Both the position numbers and the translations under genes were made by a program. Below the pieces are notes generated by a model. It did no database searches, had not been told where the DNA came from, and was given only the letters and a program-made list of their open reading frames with translations. A DNA stretch of 64,000 nt from Mycobacterium gordonae (GTDB lineage: Bacteria; Actinomycetota; Actinomycetes; Mycobacteriales; Mycobacteriaceae), in assembly GCF_002101675.1 (NCBI RefSeq), contig NZ_LQOY01000081.1:124001-188000 (forward strand). Reading direction: 5' to 3'. Below are positions 16,364 to 28,185 of this stretch, one piece after another. The number at the start of each line of letters is the position of its first letter. Within the stretch, counting starts at the first letter, position 1.

Positions 16364-18586
16364 CTAGAGGGCCAGACCTGAAACGCAGAGCACTTCGTCG
16401 AGGGTGGCGGTGCGCGGCCTGGTGGTGGCGGCGCGTCGCCTACGTCGGGCGGTCGCATCGGGACAGCTGCCCTGCACACCGCGGGCTCGGTCGAAGCGTG
16501 CGGTGTCGAACATCGCTGGGCCGCTGGCCATTACATCGGTGAGCAGGTAGCGGCCGGCGTCGGGTGTCCGGCGGACCGCAGTCTCTGGTGCGCTGGCGCC
16601 GGTGAGTTTGATCGCATCTTCGAAGTTGACGCCCGCCTGAAACACCTGTGGTTCGGCGCGGAGCACCGCGGTCAGGCGGGTAATGAGGTTTTCGGGGGCG
16701 AAAAACCGCCAGCCGTCGCCCAGGTGGAGCCAGAACCGCCCGTGGATGTGAGCGCGCAGCGCCTCGAGTTGGGTCGCGGGCTTGTCGCCAGATCTGCGAC
16801 GGGCGAATTCAAGGAACGCGTACCGTTTCCGCAGCTTGGCGCGGTCGGGCGCGGACAGGCCGGTGTCGAGCACCAGGAAGCGCCCGATCCGCGACACATC
16901 TAGGCAGCAGGTCAAGAACGAGTTGAGGGTCTGCTCGGTGGTCTGGCGGTCCGGCCCGGCGAGCAGGCTGACCGTGACCTCGGCCTTGCCGGGTCCGGCG
17001 GGCAGCGACGCCACCAGCGCTTCGGGGTACGGTGCGGCCGCCTCAAGCATGGCCGGCACCGAAAAATCGCGGTTAGCCGCAATCCGTTGCCGATCAGGAT
17101 CGGGGAGATCCGTTCGGGCCAGCAGGCGGCGACACAGCGTAAACGCCTCATCGTGCATACCGATCCAGGATGCGCACACCGCCTGCTCATCGGTTGCGCG
17201 CCAGGCGTATACCTGTTCGATCTCTCCGCGGATGAAAAGGTCCTCTTCGGGAAGTGGGATTTCGGCCGCGCGCTTGGCAATTAGGTAGCCGACCCGGTAG
17301 CGCTGCATGGCGTGGTACGCCGCGGCGACGGCATGCAACGCCTCGGCGCGGGTCGGTCGAAAGTGCCAGGCGCTCAGGTAGGCATCTTCACAGTCTGGCC
17401 AAGGCGTACCGAGTTTCTGGGCCGACTCCGCGAGCCGGTACATGGCCCAGTAGACCTCCTCATCGCAGCCACCCATCTCAACCCGCCGCGCGTACCACCG
17501 GCGTGCATTCTCGAAATCCTGCATGCGGAAGCAGGTCTCGGCTAGGAAGAAGACCGATCGCGCATCCCCGGGGTTGCGTCTGACCTGGGCCAGCAACCAG
17601 TCGCGCTCCTGCGCAGACTTGTGCTTGAACAGGTTGTAGGTGAAAAGTCTGCGGTCGCTGAGATTTGCGCTGCGGTCTTCGACTCCGCGGCGCACCTCGC
17701 TGCAAGGATCATCCCGCGCAGTGGTCTTGCGGGTGACACCCTCGGGGCTGCTCGACAACGCACGGTCCAGGATCGCGGTCTGGTCGCGAGCGGAGAAAAC
17801 CTGGTAGCCGCGCTCGGCAAGCTCGCGCCGCGCGCATTCGTCGCCCAGGAGTTCCACACACCGATCGACCAGTCCGTCGTAGTCTGCGAACGCGATGCCC
17901 GGCTCCAAGTCGCGCTCCAACGCCGGATCGGCGCCACGTTCGGAAACCACCGCCCGCCTATTGGCAAGCAGATACGAAACACGAGTGATTTCAAAGATTT
18001 TCGCTGACCAGTAGTGGATATTGACGACGATCTTCGAGCGTGCGATCCAGCCATCGCGGCCGGCTCCATAGACCCCCGATAGCCATTTGACACGAAGACC
18101 GCGATCGCGCAAGTCCCGCAGCACGGCGTAACGGCGTCCGTTGAGCGCGCCGTAGAACAGTACGTCGATGTCTTCGCGGGCGGGGGCGATCCGCGTCAAC
18201 TCGGGAACGTATCCGATCGGCGCGTAGGCGGGCCGGGGCAGTCCCATAGCGGCGAGGTAGTCGATGTTGGCTTGACTGTAGTCCCAGGTCGGGTAGCGGC
18301 GGAAAAGGTCGACGAATTCAGGCATCGTCATCCAGGGCAAGTCGGCACCCAACTGCTCGAGGTTGTAGAAAATGGCGTTCTTTGGCGGCTCCAAGGCGTA
18401 CTGGACGAGCAGATTCCCACCGAGCACGATGGTGCGACGCTCGTCGAGGTCGAGGCGGTTTGTCAGCACCGAGTCGTGGCCGAGCGCCAAAAGGCCATGG
18501 TGCAAAGCCTCGGCGACCTCGTTGAAAGCTCCGCCGCTGATGTCATGATGATCAGGCGGCGACACGATCGCGACCGCGAAACGCAT
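16364..18586 (-). CDS. GT-B-like glycosyltransferase fused to the same TPR-like/GT-like module
   Basis: The protein has 740 residues. The N-terminal 290 residues differ completely from the neighbouring gene: FAVAIVSPPDHHDISGGAFNE, then IDVLFYGALNGRRYAVL, KWLSGVYGAGRDGWI and NIHYWSAKIFEITRVSYLLA, which fits a GT-B glycosyltransferase (group 1-like, nucleotide-sugar half). From about residue 330 it shares the TPR-like region (ENARRWYARRVEMGG) and terminal GT-like domain (FWLHLGDGWRFF) with the gene at 14137. It is transcribed leftwards, and 52 bases separate its stop from the start of the next gene, so the pair probably forms an operon. This gives two glycosyltransferases with different catalytic heads on one common body. 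Confidence 0.84.
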   Translation of the reverse strand: MRFAVAIVSPPDHHDISGGAFNEVAEALHHGLLALGHDSVLTNRLDLDERRTIVLGGNLLVQYALEPPKNAIFYNLEQLGADLPWMTMPEFVDLFRRYPTWDYSQANIDYLAAMGLPRPAYAPIGYVPELTRIAPAREDIDVLFYGALNGRRYAVLRDLRDRGLRVKWLSGVYGAGRDGWIARSKIVVNIHYWSAKIFEITRVSYLLANRRAVVSERGADPALERDLEPGIAFADYDGLVDRCVELLGDECARRELAERGYQVFSARDQTAILDRALSSSPEGVTRKTTARDDPCSEVRRGVEDRSANLSDRRLFTYNLFKHKSAQERDWLLAQVRRNPGDARSVFFLAETCFRMQDFENARRWYARRVEMGGCDEEVYWAMYRLAESAQKLGTPWPDCEDAYLSAWHFRPTRAEALHAVAAAYHAMQRYRVGYLIAKRAAEIPLPEEDLFIRGEIEQVYAWRATDEQAVCASWIGMHDEAFTLCRRLLARTDLPDPDRQRIAANRDFSVPAMLEAAAPYPEALVASLPAGPGKAEVTVSLLAGPDRQTTEQTLNSFLTCCLDVSRIGRFLVLDTGLSAPDRAKLRKRYAFLEFARRRSGDKPATQLEALRAHIHGRFWLHLGDGWRFFAPENLITRLTAVLRAEPQVFQAGVNFEDAIKLTGASAPETAVRRTPDAGRYLLTDVMASGPAMFDTARFDRARGVQGSCPDATARRRRRAATTRPRTATLDEVLCVSGLAL
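16376..17560. repeat. Duplicated C-terminal module, copy B (partner 14150-15330)
   Basis: This is the partner of the repeat at 14150-15330 and encodes the C-terminal halves of the two leftward glycosyltransferases. Direct orientation leaves the intervening N-terminal GT2 module at risk of loss by recombination. The extent of the match was judged by eye, and the right boundary is diffuse. Confidence 0.8.
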
Positions 18587-18889
18587 GGGAGCAAATTACC
18601 GCAAGAGGTGCTGGACCTAGCCGCGTTCAGTAGAGAAAAAGCCAGGGCGGATTATGCGGCCCAATGACTCGGAGTTTGGAGTCAAGCGAACTGAAATACC
18701 TTAGGTTCTGTTTTGAGGTGAATCCGAGGGTCGGGGTTGGCTCATGCCCCGTCGCCTGCAGGACAAAAATCCCGCCGGGAGGCTTTGGAGCACCTAAGCA
18801 CTCCTCGGTGGTTGTCGAAATAATCCCTCGGGGATGGAAGGTAGGAACACGGGCGGGCGCTACGCCTCGACCGAAAGGGTCAATCCTTC
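18587..18889. other. Gap between two leftward genes
   Basis: These 303 bases hold no recognisable gene. Bases 18660-18730 are AT-richer (GAACTGAAATACCTTAGGTTCTGTTTT), which may mark the promoter of the leftward gene starting at 18586. Some short GC-rich complementary stretches occur near 18790-18840, but no clear terminator was identified. Confidence 0.45.
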
Positions 18890-20101
18890 CTAACCGGCTT
18901 CTCCTTTGAGCGTCATTGCAGCGAAGTCGAGGCGCCACAGCGATTCAAATAGCCTGCGGCCGAATTCCTCGAGGTTGCTGACCTGAAGCGACTCGCCGCT
19001 TTTCGCCACACTGTCGGCAATCTCCCGAATAGTGCGACGGCCGTTGACGAAGTAAAGGAAAAGCAATTGAGAAGGCGTTACTGTGGTACGCCAATTCGGC
19101 CGATAGATTTCCTGACCTTCGATCCCACTGAGCATTCTCATTTTCGGCGTATAATCCATGCACTTACTCGTCGAAAAATCGATCGTGTACGACTCTTCCG
19201 GCCGATCGGGTCGACACGCCATGAAAAAATGTGAGGCATTCAATACGTGAAGATTCTCTACCACGGACCACAGCTTGGTCTCGGGCAACCCGCTCAGCGC
19301 TTGATCGAGAGGGCTTCCGGGCAAGAACCAGTCGTGCGGGTAGTACGGCGCGTTCAGGAACCATCCCTGGAATACCAATCCGGCTGACGCAACAAGATCC
19401 AGACACTCATCGACGCTGTACGTCCGCTCCGGGCCACGCAGAAAAGTTGCTGCCAGGGCGGCATCGGACTGCGCCGAGACCGGCGCGATCTTGAAGTAGT
19501 TATGGACGGGATGTTCCATCGGTAGCGCCGAGATCACCTCCCTGACCATCTGGATCGATGCATCGTCCTCGCCCAAGTTCAGGTCGCGAAACGCCGTCTG
19601 CAACATTTCGATGCCCATGCGGCCGTGCTTTGCGGGAAGCATTACGCCCATCGCGCCATTCCTGCGCAAGCAAGCGCCCAGCGCTTTCATCCCCGCTGCC
19701 GGGTCGGCGAGCGATTGCAAGGCGCCGGTCGCCACAATGAGGTCAAAATCAAGCCCTAACGCTGACACCTCGTCTATCGAAAGTTGAGGGAGCTCAAGGT
19801 TGCTGAGCGAATACTTGTCTTTCAGAACTTCTAGATGTTCCAGCGCCGGCTTGCTGGCACCGACCGCCACCACTTTCGCGGCTCTGTTGGTGAAGGCGAA
19901 AACAGCGGCTTGGTTGCAGTCGCTACCCGCAATCAATATATCTAGATCGGGTTTGTACGCGCGATCCGGCCATAACAAAGAGTGGGCGTGGGCAGGGTCG
20001 AACCACTCCCAATTATCTTCACTCCATGCTTCGAGATCGAATACAAGTTCGGGATACTGGTAGCGGCACGAGGCGGCATCGGCGGTCGCGTCATCGTTCA
20101 T
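18890..20101 (-). CDS. Divergent methyltransferase-like protein with C-terminal helical domain
   Basis: The protein has 403 residues from ATG 20101; an upstream open frame to 20413 looks non-coding. Residues about 15-200 follow a Rossmann methyltransferase plan: LDILIAGSDCNQAAVFAF in place of the usual glycine motif, VVAVGASKPALEHL, LIVATGALQSLADP and LRRNGAMGVML. It starts with a YQYPELVFDLEAWSEDN segment. The final 80 residues (TVTPSQLLFLYFVNGRRTIREIADSVAKSG) look like a small winged-helix-type domain. Glycine motif I is weak (AGSDCN), so SAM binding is likely but activity uncertain. It is the last gene of the left cluster before the conserved core. Confidence 0.68.
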   Translation of the reverse strand: MNDDATADAASCRYQYPELVFDLEAWSEDNWEWFDPAHAHSLLWPDRAYKPDLDILIAGSDCNQAAVFAFTNRAAKVVAVGASKPALEHLEVLKDKYSLSNLELPQLSIDEVSALGLDFDLIVATGALQSLADPAAGMKALGACLRRNGAMGVMLPAKHGRMGIEMLQTAFRDLNLGEDDASIQMVREVISALPMEHPVHNYFKIAPVSAQSDAALAATFLRGPERTYSVDECLDLVASAGLVFQGWFLNAPYYPHDWFLPGSPLDQALSGLPETKLWSVVENLHVLNASHFFMACRPDRPEESYTIDFSTSKCMDYTPKMRMLSGIEGQEIYRPNWRTTVTPSQLLFLYFVNGRRTIREIADSVAKSGESLQVSNLEEFGRRLFESLWRLDFAAMTLKGEAG

Positions 20102-20283
20102 TCGAGCCCTCCCGATTGATTTGTAATCGGGGATGACGGATGGGCAGTCCAACGAGGAGGATTCGTGCCCAGCAAGCCCCAGCAGGACGATTATGGGGTG
20201 CGGCAACGAATGCCCGCAAGGATTCGCCCATATTGCGAACTCGCCGGCCAGATCACCTGCCGTCCAGCCCTTGCAGTGGACCG

Positions 20284-20862
20284 CTATGCCTGCGGCGCAG
20301 CCGGCGTGCGCACCGAGTTTTCCACCAGATCCAGCACCGCGGCCAGGCGCTGCGGATCCTCGCCGGAGGCCAACCGGGCCACCAGGCCGTCCAGCACGAG
20401 GTCCAGGTAGCACTGCAACACGTCGGCCGGTACGTCGTCGCGTATCCGCCCGGCCTGCTTCTGTCGGTGCAGCCGTTCGGTGGTCGCCGCGGCCAGGTCC
20501 GACGAACGCTCCGCCCAGCCGCGACTGAACTCCGGATCGTGACGCAGCTTGCGGGCGATCTCAAGCCGGGTGGCCAGCCAGTCGAACTGCTCGGGCGCGG
20601 CCAGCATGTCGCGCATCACCTGGATGAGTCCGGAGCGCGACGCGACCTCCGCCATCCGCTGGGTGTCTTCGCGCGCGAGCGCGAAGAACAGGGCGTCCTT
20701 GTCCCGGTAGTGGTGGAAGATCGCCCCGCGCGACATCCCGATCGCCTGCTCCAGCCGTCGCACGGTGGCTTGGTCGTAGCCGTACTCGGCGAAACAGCGG
20801 CGTGCACCGTCGAGAATCTGACGGCGCCGAGCCTCCAGATGGTCCTCGCTGACCTTCGGCAC
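20284..20862 (-). CDS. TetR-family transcriptional regulator (Rv1474c-like)
   Basis: The protein has 192 residues. The N-terminal helix-turn-helix (residues about 9-55) reads RRRQILDGARRCFAEYGYD...TVRRLEQAIGMSRGAIFHHYRDKDALF, classic TetR. The rest is the variable ligand-binding domain. It starts 20 bases after the stop of acn on the same strand, the arrangement of Rv1475c-Rv1474c in M. tuberculosis, where the two are co-transcribed. It is likely to regulate acn, possibly in response to iron or central-carbon status. The ligand is not visible in sequence. Confidence 0.92.
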   Translation of the reverse strand: MPKVSEDHLEARRRQILDGARRCFAEYGYDQATVRRLEQAIGMSRGAIFHHYRDKDALFFALAREDTQRMAEVASRSGLIQVMRDMLAAPEQFDWLATRLEIARKLRHDPEFSRGWAERSSDLAAATTERLHRQKQAGRIRDDVPADVLQCYLDLVLDGLVARLASGEDPQRLAAVLDLVENSVRTPAAPQA

Positions 20863-20882
20863 TGGCGGGCGCGGGCGCTCGG

Positions 20883-23714
<2,832 letters not shown>

Positions 23715-23856
23715 TTAAGTTCTCGCCGCCGACGGGCCGTGTCGACGGTGCGGTGCAACTTTAACAGTACGCTTGTCCTGCAATGCGGGGGGCTGCCCCT
23801 AGTTCCCAGTCTTGTCCAGTGCGGTTCCGGACGAAAGGGTGGCTGCCCTGTTCATT

Positions 23857-23916
23857 GAAACTGAACACAGGCACACCGCTGGCGGCGTGTTGTGTGCCTG
23901 GTCGCAGTGTCGCGGC
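23857..23916. repeat. Dispersed palindromic element, copy 1 (upstream of acn)
   Basis: Perfect 9-base arms CAGGCACAC (23868-23876) and GTGTGCCTG (23892-23900) flank a 15-base loop. The 60 bases align without gaps to 48479-48538 at 41 of 60 positions, including GCACACC, CGGCGTGT, TGTGCCTG and AGTGTCG. It lies between the divergent acn and the gene at 23985, so it is not a terminator of either. It may be a regulator-binding element or a small mobile palindromic repeat. Confidence 0.65.
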
Positions 23917-23984
23917 GCGGGGGGCGCGACCGCCAGAAACCGAGCCGGTACGGTGCTCCTAGCACCGTGGGAGGAGCGACGACG

Positions 23985-24539
23985 ATGACCTACTTGCCGC
24001 AGACGATCCCGTTCCTGCCCGAATACATCCCGCAGGACGTCGACATCAACTCGATCAAAGCCCAGGTTGCCGCCGACGGCGTCGCCGCCACGCCGAACGT
24101 CGAACCGGGTCTGCAGGAAGTGGTCAGCCAGGCGCGTGGAGACGGCATCAATCTCAAGATCGTGCTGCTCGACCACAACCCACCCAATGACACACCGCTG
24201 CGGGATATCGCGACCGTCGTCGGCGCCGACTACCCGGACTCCACGGTGCTGGTCCTCAGTCCGAGCTACGTCGGCAGCTACAGCAGCCACTACCCACGGG
24301 TCACCCTCGAAGCGGGTGAGGACCACTCGAAGACCGGCAATCCCGTGCAGTCCGCGCAGAACTTTCTCAACGAACTCAACACGCCCGAGTTCCCCTGGAC
24401 GGCGTTGACGATTGTTTTGCTGATCGGCGTGTTCGCCGCGGCCGTCGGCACCCGGTTGATGCAGCTGGGTAACCGCCAGCCAGCAACGTCGGCTTCATCG
24501 AGCGAAGTTGCGCCGAGCGACGATGACCAGGGCACTTAA
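23985..24539 (+). CDS. Single-pass membrane protein, Rv1476-like
   Basis: This 184-residue protein matches the Rv1476 position and length (186). Residues 1 to about 130 form a soluble domain (LKIVLLDHNPPNDTPLRDIATVVG; TVLVLSPSYVGSYSSHYPRV). One transmembrane helix follows (WTALTIVLLIGVFAAAVGTRL, about 145-165), then a short polar Ser/Asp tail. The N-terminal domain has probable outside location by analogy with TPM-like envelope proteins. ATG 23985 is chosen with GGAGGAG upstream at about 23970-23976. It sits directly ahead of ripA-ripB. Its conserved neighbourhood suggests a cell-wall or division role; biochemical function is unknown. Confidence 0.88.
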   Translation: MTYLPQTIPFLPEYIPQDVDINSIKAQVAADGVAATPNVEPGLQEVVSQARGDGINLKIVLLDHNPPNDTPLRDIATVVGADYPDSTVLVLSPSYVGSYSSHYPRVTLEAGEDHSKTGNPVQSAQNFLNELNTPEFPWTALTIVLLIGVFAAAVGTRLMQLGNRQPATSASSSEVAPSDDDQGT

Positions 24540-24606
24540 CCAGGCTCTGATCTATTAGCCGGCGTTGATACGACACGTCTGCCACTAATCCCGGCAAACC
24601 CTCCAG

Positions 24607-24622
24607 GTCACTGTTCGGTCAC
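24607..24622. promoter_or_regulatory. Candidate MtrA box upstream of ripA
   Basis: Two direct GTCAC half-sites (24607-24611 and 24618-24622) are separated by 6 bases, so they repeat every 11 bases, one helical turn. The response regulator MtrA binds tandem GT(A/C)AC-type repeats with this spacing, and ripA is a known MtrA target in mycobacteria. The site lies about 150 bases before the ripA start. Assignment is by motif and gene context only. Confidence 0.5.
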
Positions 24623-24773
24623 AGTAAACGCACTTCCAGAGTGCAATTTGTGACTTGCGTTTCTTTAGCGACAGCTGTGACGTACGGTGCGATTGATGCT
24701 TGTGATACCTATCGCACTTTTCCCGAAAACCCGCGTCGTACACCCGATTTAGCCCATAGGAGACCTCAGTCGC

Positions 24774-26187
24774 ATGAGACGGACAGACCCGGGCTCTGCA
24801 TCGCGAACCGCCGCCAGGCTGGTAGTGCCGACGGTGCTCAGCGTCGCGCTGCTGTTCGGAACGCCCGAGCTCGGAGTGGCCGGGGCCGACCCGGCGGCTG
24901 ACTCGATGGCGGTGCTGATCGCCAACGTCGCCAAAGCCAGCCAGCGTCTGGAAGACCTGGCCAATGCGGTCGAGATGGAGCAGGAGGGCGTCAACAAGGC
25001 GCTGGTGGCGGTCGAGGAGGCCCGGGAACAGGCCGAAGTCGCCGGGCGGGAACTCGAAATCAGCCAGCAGTCGGTCAAGGACGCGAATGCGGCCATCGCG
25101 GCGGCGCAGCAGCGGTTCAACACTTTCGCGGCGGCCACCTAATATGAATGGTCCGTCGGACGGCCTCCTGACTGCCCGCAGCCCCGAGGACATGATCGCG
25201 GCAGCGTCGGCCGCCCAGACCATGTCTACGAGTTCGCAGGCGGTGATGGCCAGGTTGCAGCGGGCTCGCACCGAGCAGGTCAACAAGGAATCCGTCGCGC
25301 GTCAAGCCAAGCAGAAGGCCGACAAAGCCGCCGCCGACGCCAAATCCAGCCAGGATGCGGCGGTAGCGGCGCTGGATGACACCCGGCGCAAGTTCGACGA
25401 GCAGCGCGAAGAGGTCAATCGCGTGGCCGCCGAGCGTGAGCAGGCCGAAGCCAAACTGCAGGCCGCACAACTCGTCGCATGGCACGCGGCCGGCGGGCAG
25501 GGCACGCCGCCGTCCGGCATGTGGGACCCGGCCGGCGGACCCGGCGGTGGCCGTCGCTGGGACGGCTGGGACCCCACGCTGCCGCAAGTGCCCAGCGCCA
25601 ACATCCCGGGCGACCCGGTCGCCGTCGTCAACCAGGTGCTGGGCTACTCGGCAACGTCGGCGCAGGTCACCGCCCAGATGGGGCGCAACTTTTTGCAGCA
25701 GCTCGGCATCCTCAAGCCCACCGACACCGGCATCACCAACGCGCCGACGGCGGCTACCTCGGGCCGCATCCCGCGGGTCTACGGCCGGCAGGCCTCCGAA
25801 TACGTCATCCGCCGCGGCATGTCGCAGATCGGCGTGCCCTACTCCTGGGGCGGTGGCAACGCCGCGGGTCCCAGCAAAGGGATCGACTCCGGCGCCGGCA
25901 TCACCGGTTTCGACTGTTCAGGGCTAGTGCTCTACTCGTTTGCCGGAGTGGGCATCAAGCTGCCGCACTACTCCGGTTCGCAGTACAACCTGGGCCGCAA
26001 GATCCCGACCGCCCAGATGCGCCGCGGTGACGTCATCTTCTACGGCCCCGGCGGTAGCCAGCACGTGACGATCTACCTCGGCAACGGCCAGATGCTTGAG
26101 GCTCCCGACATCGGTTTGAAGGTGCGTACCGCGCCGGTGCGCACCAGCGGTATGACGCCCTTCGTGATCCGCTACATCGAGTATTAA
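24774..26187 (+). pseudogene. ripA: ripA, peptidoglycan endopeptidase, split by a one-base insertion
   Basis: RipA is a secreted NlpC/P60 endopeptidase that cleaves peptidoglycan stem peptides at septation. Frame 1 (24774-25142, 122 residues) holds the signal peptide and first coiled coil, and stops at TAA 25140-25142 right after FAAAT. The protein then continues in another frame (MNGPSDGLL... to RYIEY, stop at 26187) with the rest of the coiled coil and the catalytic domain (GFDCSGLVLYS; GSQHVTIYLGNGQMLEAPD, providing Cys, His and acid). Removing one A near 25141-25143 restores about 470 residues, against 472 in M. tuberculosis. An ATG at 25144, two bases after the TAA, could restart translation of 347 residues but without a signal peptide. 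It is a true mutation, a coupled two-part gene or a sequencing error. Confidence 0.85.
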
Positions 26188-26196
26188 CGAGGTTTC

Positions 26197-26919
26197 ATGC
26201 GTCACAAGCGATTTCGTTTCTCCCTGGTCTGGGTCACCGCGTTGGTGGCCGGGCTGTTGATCGCTGTGGCCGCTCCGGCCCCGGCTTCGGCCGAGCCGGG
26301 TGAGTGGGATCCCACTTTGCCTGCCGCAATCAGCGCGGGCGCTCCCGGCGACCCACTGGCCGTCGCCAACGCCTCGCTGCAAGCCACCGCGCAGGCAACC
26401 CAGACCACGCTCAATCTGGGGCAGCAATTCCTGTCCGGGTTGGGCATCAACCTGGGCGGTTCGGCGGCTCCGGCGGCAGCCAACACCAGCGGCAGCCGGA
26501 TCCCGCGGGCCAATGGGCGGCAGGCCATCGAGCACGTGATCCGGCGGGCCGGATCCCAGATGGGCGTTCCGTACTCCTGGGGCGGAGGCTCGCTGGATGG
26601 TCCGAGCAAAGGCGTCGACGACGGTGCTGGCATAACCGGCTTCGACTGCTCGGGCCTGATGCGCTACGCCTTCGCCGGCGTCGGCGTGCTGATCCCGCGC
26701 TTCTCCGGCGACCAGTACAACGCCGGACGGCACATCCCGCAGAACGAGGCCAGACGCGGCGACCTCATCTTCTACGGCCCGAACGGCGGCCAGCACGTCA
26801 CCATGTATCTGGGGAACGGTCAGATGCTGGAGGCATCCAGCCTGGCGGGCAAAGTCACCGTCAGCCCGGTGCGCAAGCCGGGCATGACGCCCTATCTGAC
26901 TAGGATCATCGAGTACTGA
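26197..26919 (+). CDS. ripB: Peptidoglycan endopeptidase RipB
   Basis: This is a 240-residue secreted NlpC/P60 hydrolase (M. tuberculosis RipB has 241). A signal peptide is clear: RHKRFRFS, then a hydrophobic stretch to ASAEP near residue 31. The catalytic domain from about residue 105 has GFDCSGLMRYAF (Cys nucleophile), GGQHVTMYLGNGQMLEAS (His and acid) and VPYSWGGG. Unlike RipA it lacks the long coiled-coil inhibitory region. It begins 9 bases after the ripA stop, so they are co-transcribed. With ripA interrupted here, the intact RipB may carry more of the septal hydrolase activity; that is inference. Confidence 0.96.
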   Translation: MRHKRFRFSLVWVTALVAGLLIAVAAPAPASAEPGEWDPTLPAAISAGAPGDPLAVANASLQATAQATQTTLNLGQQFLSGLGINLGGSAAPAAANTSGSRIPRANGRQAIEHVIRRAGSQMGVPYSWGGGSLDGPSKGVDDGAGITGFDCSGLMRYAFAGVGVLIPRFSGDQYNAGRHIPQNEARRGDLIFYGPNGGQHVTMYLGNGQMLEASSLAGKVTVSPVRKPGMTPYLTRIIEY

Positions 26920-27072
26920 GCCGGTTGGACGAGCCTGAGAGTCGTCTAATAGCGAACCGGTGACGTCGACGGAATTCCAGACGCCTGGAATAGTTGAACG
27001 CGGGCACGTCGCTGCCCCGCGACAGTCGTCGTGACAGCAGTCGTGTCCCGAATGAGCTCTGGAGGGTTATTG

Positions 27073-28185
27073 ATGACAACGGCAGGTGGCGGTTACCCGG
27101 GCCAGGGTGCTCACTCGGGCCCACCGACCCAGGAGGCGCCAGTGGGCGGTGCTGATGGGCTGGCCGCCGAGGTGCACACCCTGGAGCGGGCCATCTTCGA
27201 GGTCAAGCGGATCATCGTCGGCCAGGACCAACTGGTGGAGCGGATGTTGGTCGGCCTGCTCGCCAAGGGGCATGTCCTGCTGGAAGGTGTCCCCGGCGTC
27301 GCCAAGACGCTGGCTGTGGAGACCTTCGCGCGCGTGGTCGGCGGGACGTTCGCGCGCATCCAGTTCACTCCCGACCTGGTGCCCACCGACATCGTCGGTA
27401 CCCGCATCTACCGGCAGGGCAAGGAGGAGTTCGACACCGAACTCGGCCCCGTGGTGGTCAACTTCCTGCTCGCCGACGAGATCAACCGTGCGCCCGCCAA
27501 GGTGCAGTCCGCGTTGCTCGAGGTCATGGCTGAGCGCCACGTGTCCATCGGCGGTAAGACGTTCCCGCTGCCCAACCCGTTCCTGGTGATGGCGACGCAG
27601 AACCCGATCGAACAGGAGGGCGTCTACCCGCTGCCCGAGGCGCAGCGCGACCGCTTCCTGTTCAAGATCAACGTCGGCTACCCCTCACCCGAAGAAGAGC
27701 GCGAGATCATCTACCGGATGGGCGTCACCCCGCCGCAGCCCAAGCAGATCCTCAACACCGGTGATCTGCTGCGTTTGCAGGGAGTCGCGGCCAACAGCTT
27801 CGTCCACCACGCGCTGGTCGACTACGTGGTCCGCATCGTGACCGCCACCCGGCACCCCGAACAGCTGGGGATGAACGACGTCAAGACCTGGATCGCATTC
27901 GGCGCCTCACCGCGTGCCTCGCTGGGCATCATCGCCGCGGCGCGCGCGCTGGGCCTGGTGCGTGGGCGCGACTACGTGATTCCGCAGGACATCATCGACG
28001 TCATCCCGGACGTGCTTCGGCACCGGTTGGTGCTCACCTATGACGCGCTGGCCGACGAGATCACCGCAGAGACCGTGATCAACCGGGTGCTGCAGACGGT
28101 CGCGTTGCCACAGGTGAATGCCGTTCCGCAACAAGGACATTCGGTGGCACCGGTGATGCAAGGCGCCGCGGCGGGCGGTCGGTGA
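27073..28185 (+). CDS. moxR1: MoxR-family AAA+ ATPase MoxR1
   Basis: The protein has 370 residues from ATG 27073, chosen because GGAGGG at 27061-27066 precedes it and the N-terminus then matches the M. tuberculosis protein. An in-frame upstream ATG region to 27031 lacks this. Walker A is GVPGVAKT, Walker B is [10 protein letters not shown], and the sensor region is VMATQNPIE. MoxR ATPases act with VWA-domain proteins as chaperones in assembly of complexes. The next two genes, DUF58 and VWA, make the conserved moxR1 operon, with a GTGA overlap to the DUF58 gene. It is cytosolic. Confidence 0.96.
   Translation: MTTAGGGYPGQGAHSGPPTQEAPVGGADGLAAEVHTLERAIFEVKRIIVGQDQLVERMLVGLLAKGHVLLEGVPGVAKTLAVETFARVVGGTFARIQFTPDLVPTDIVGTRIYRQGKEEFDTELGPVVVNFLLADEINRAPAKVQSALLEVMAERHVSIGGKTFPLPNPFLVMATQNPIEQEGVYPLPEAQRDRFLFKINVGYPSPEEEREIIYRMGVTPPQPKQILNTGDLLRLQGVAANSFVHHALVDYVVRIVTATRHPEQLGMNDVKTWIAFGASPRASLGIIAAARALGLVRGRDYVIPQDIIDVIPDVLRHRLVLTYDALADEITAETVINRVLQTVALPQVNAVPQQGHSVAPVMQGAAAGGR

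Noticed and set aside
16312..16479. N-terminal extension of the GT2-TPR protein
   Set aside because: It would overlap the upstream gene, and the extension is Pro/Arg-rich without structure; ATG 16311 gives a clean start.
24540..24773. c-di-AMP (ydaO-type) riboswitch ahead of ripA
   Set aside because: Such riboswitches precede some actinobacterial wall-hydrolase genes, but I could not find the conserved core here.
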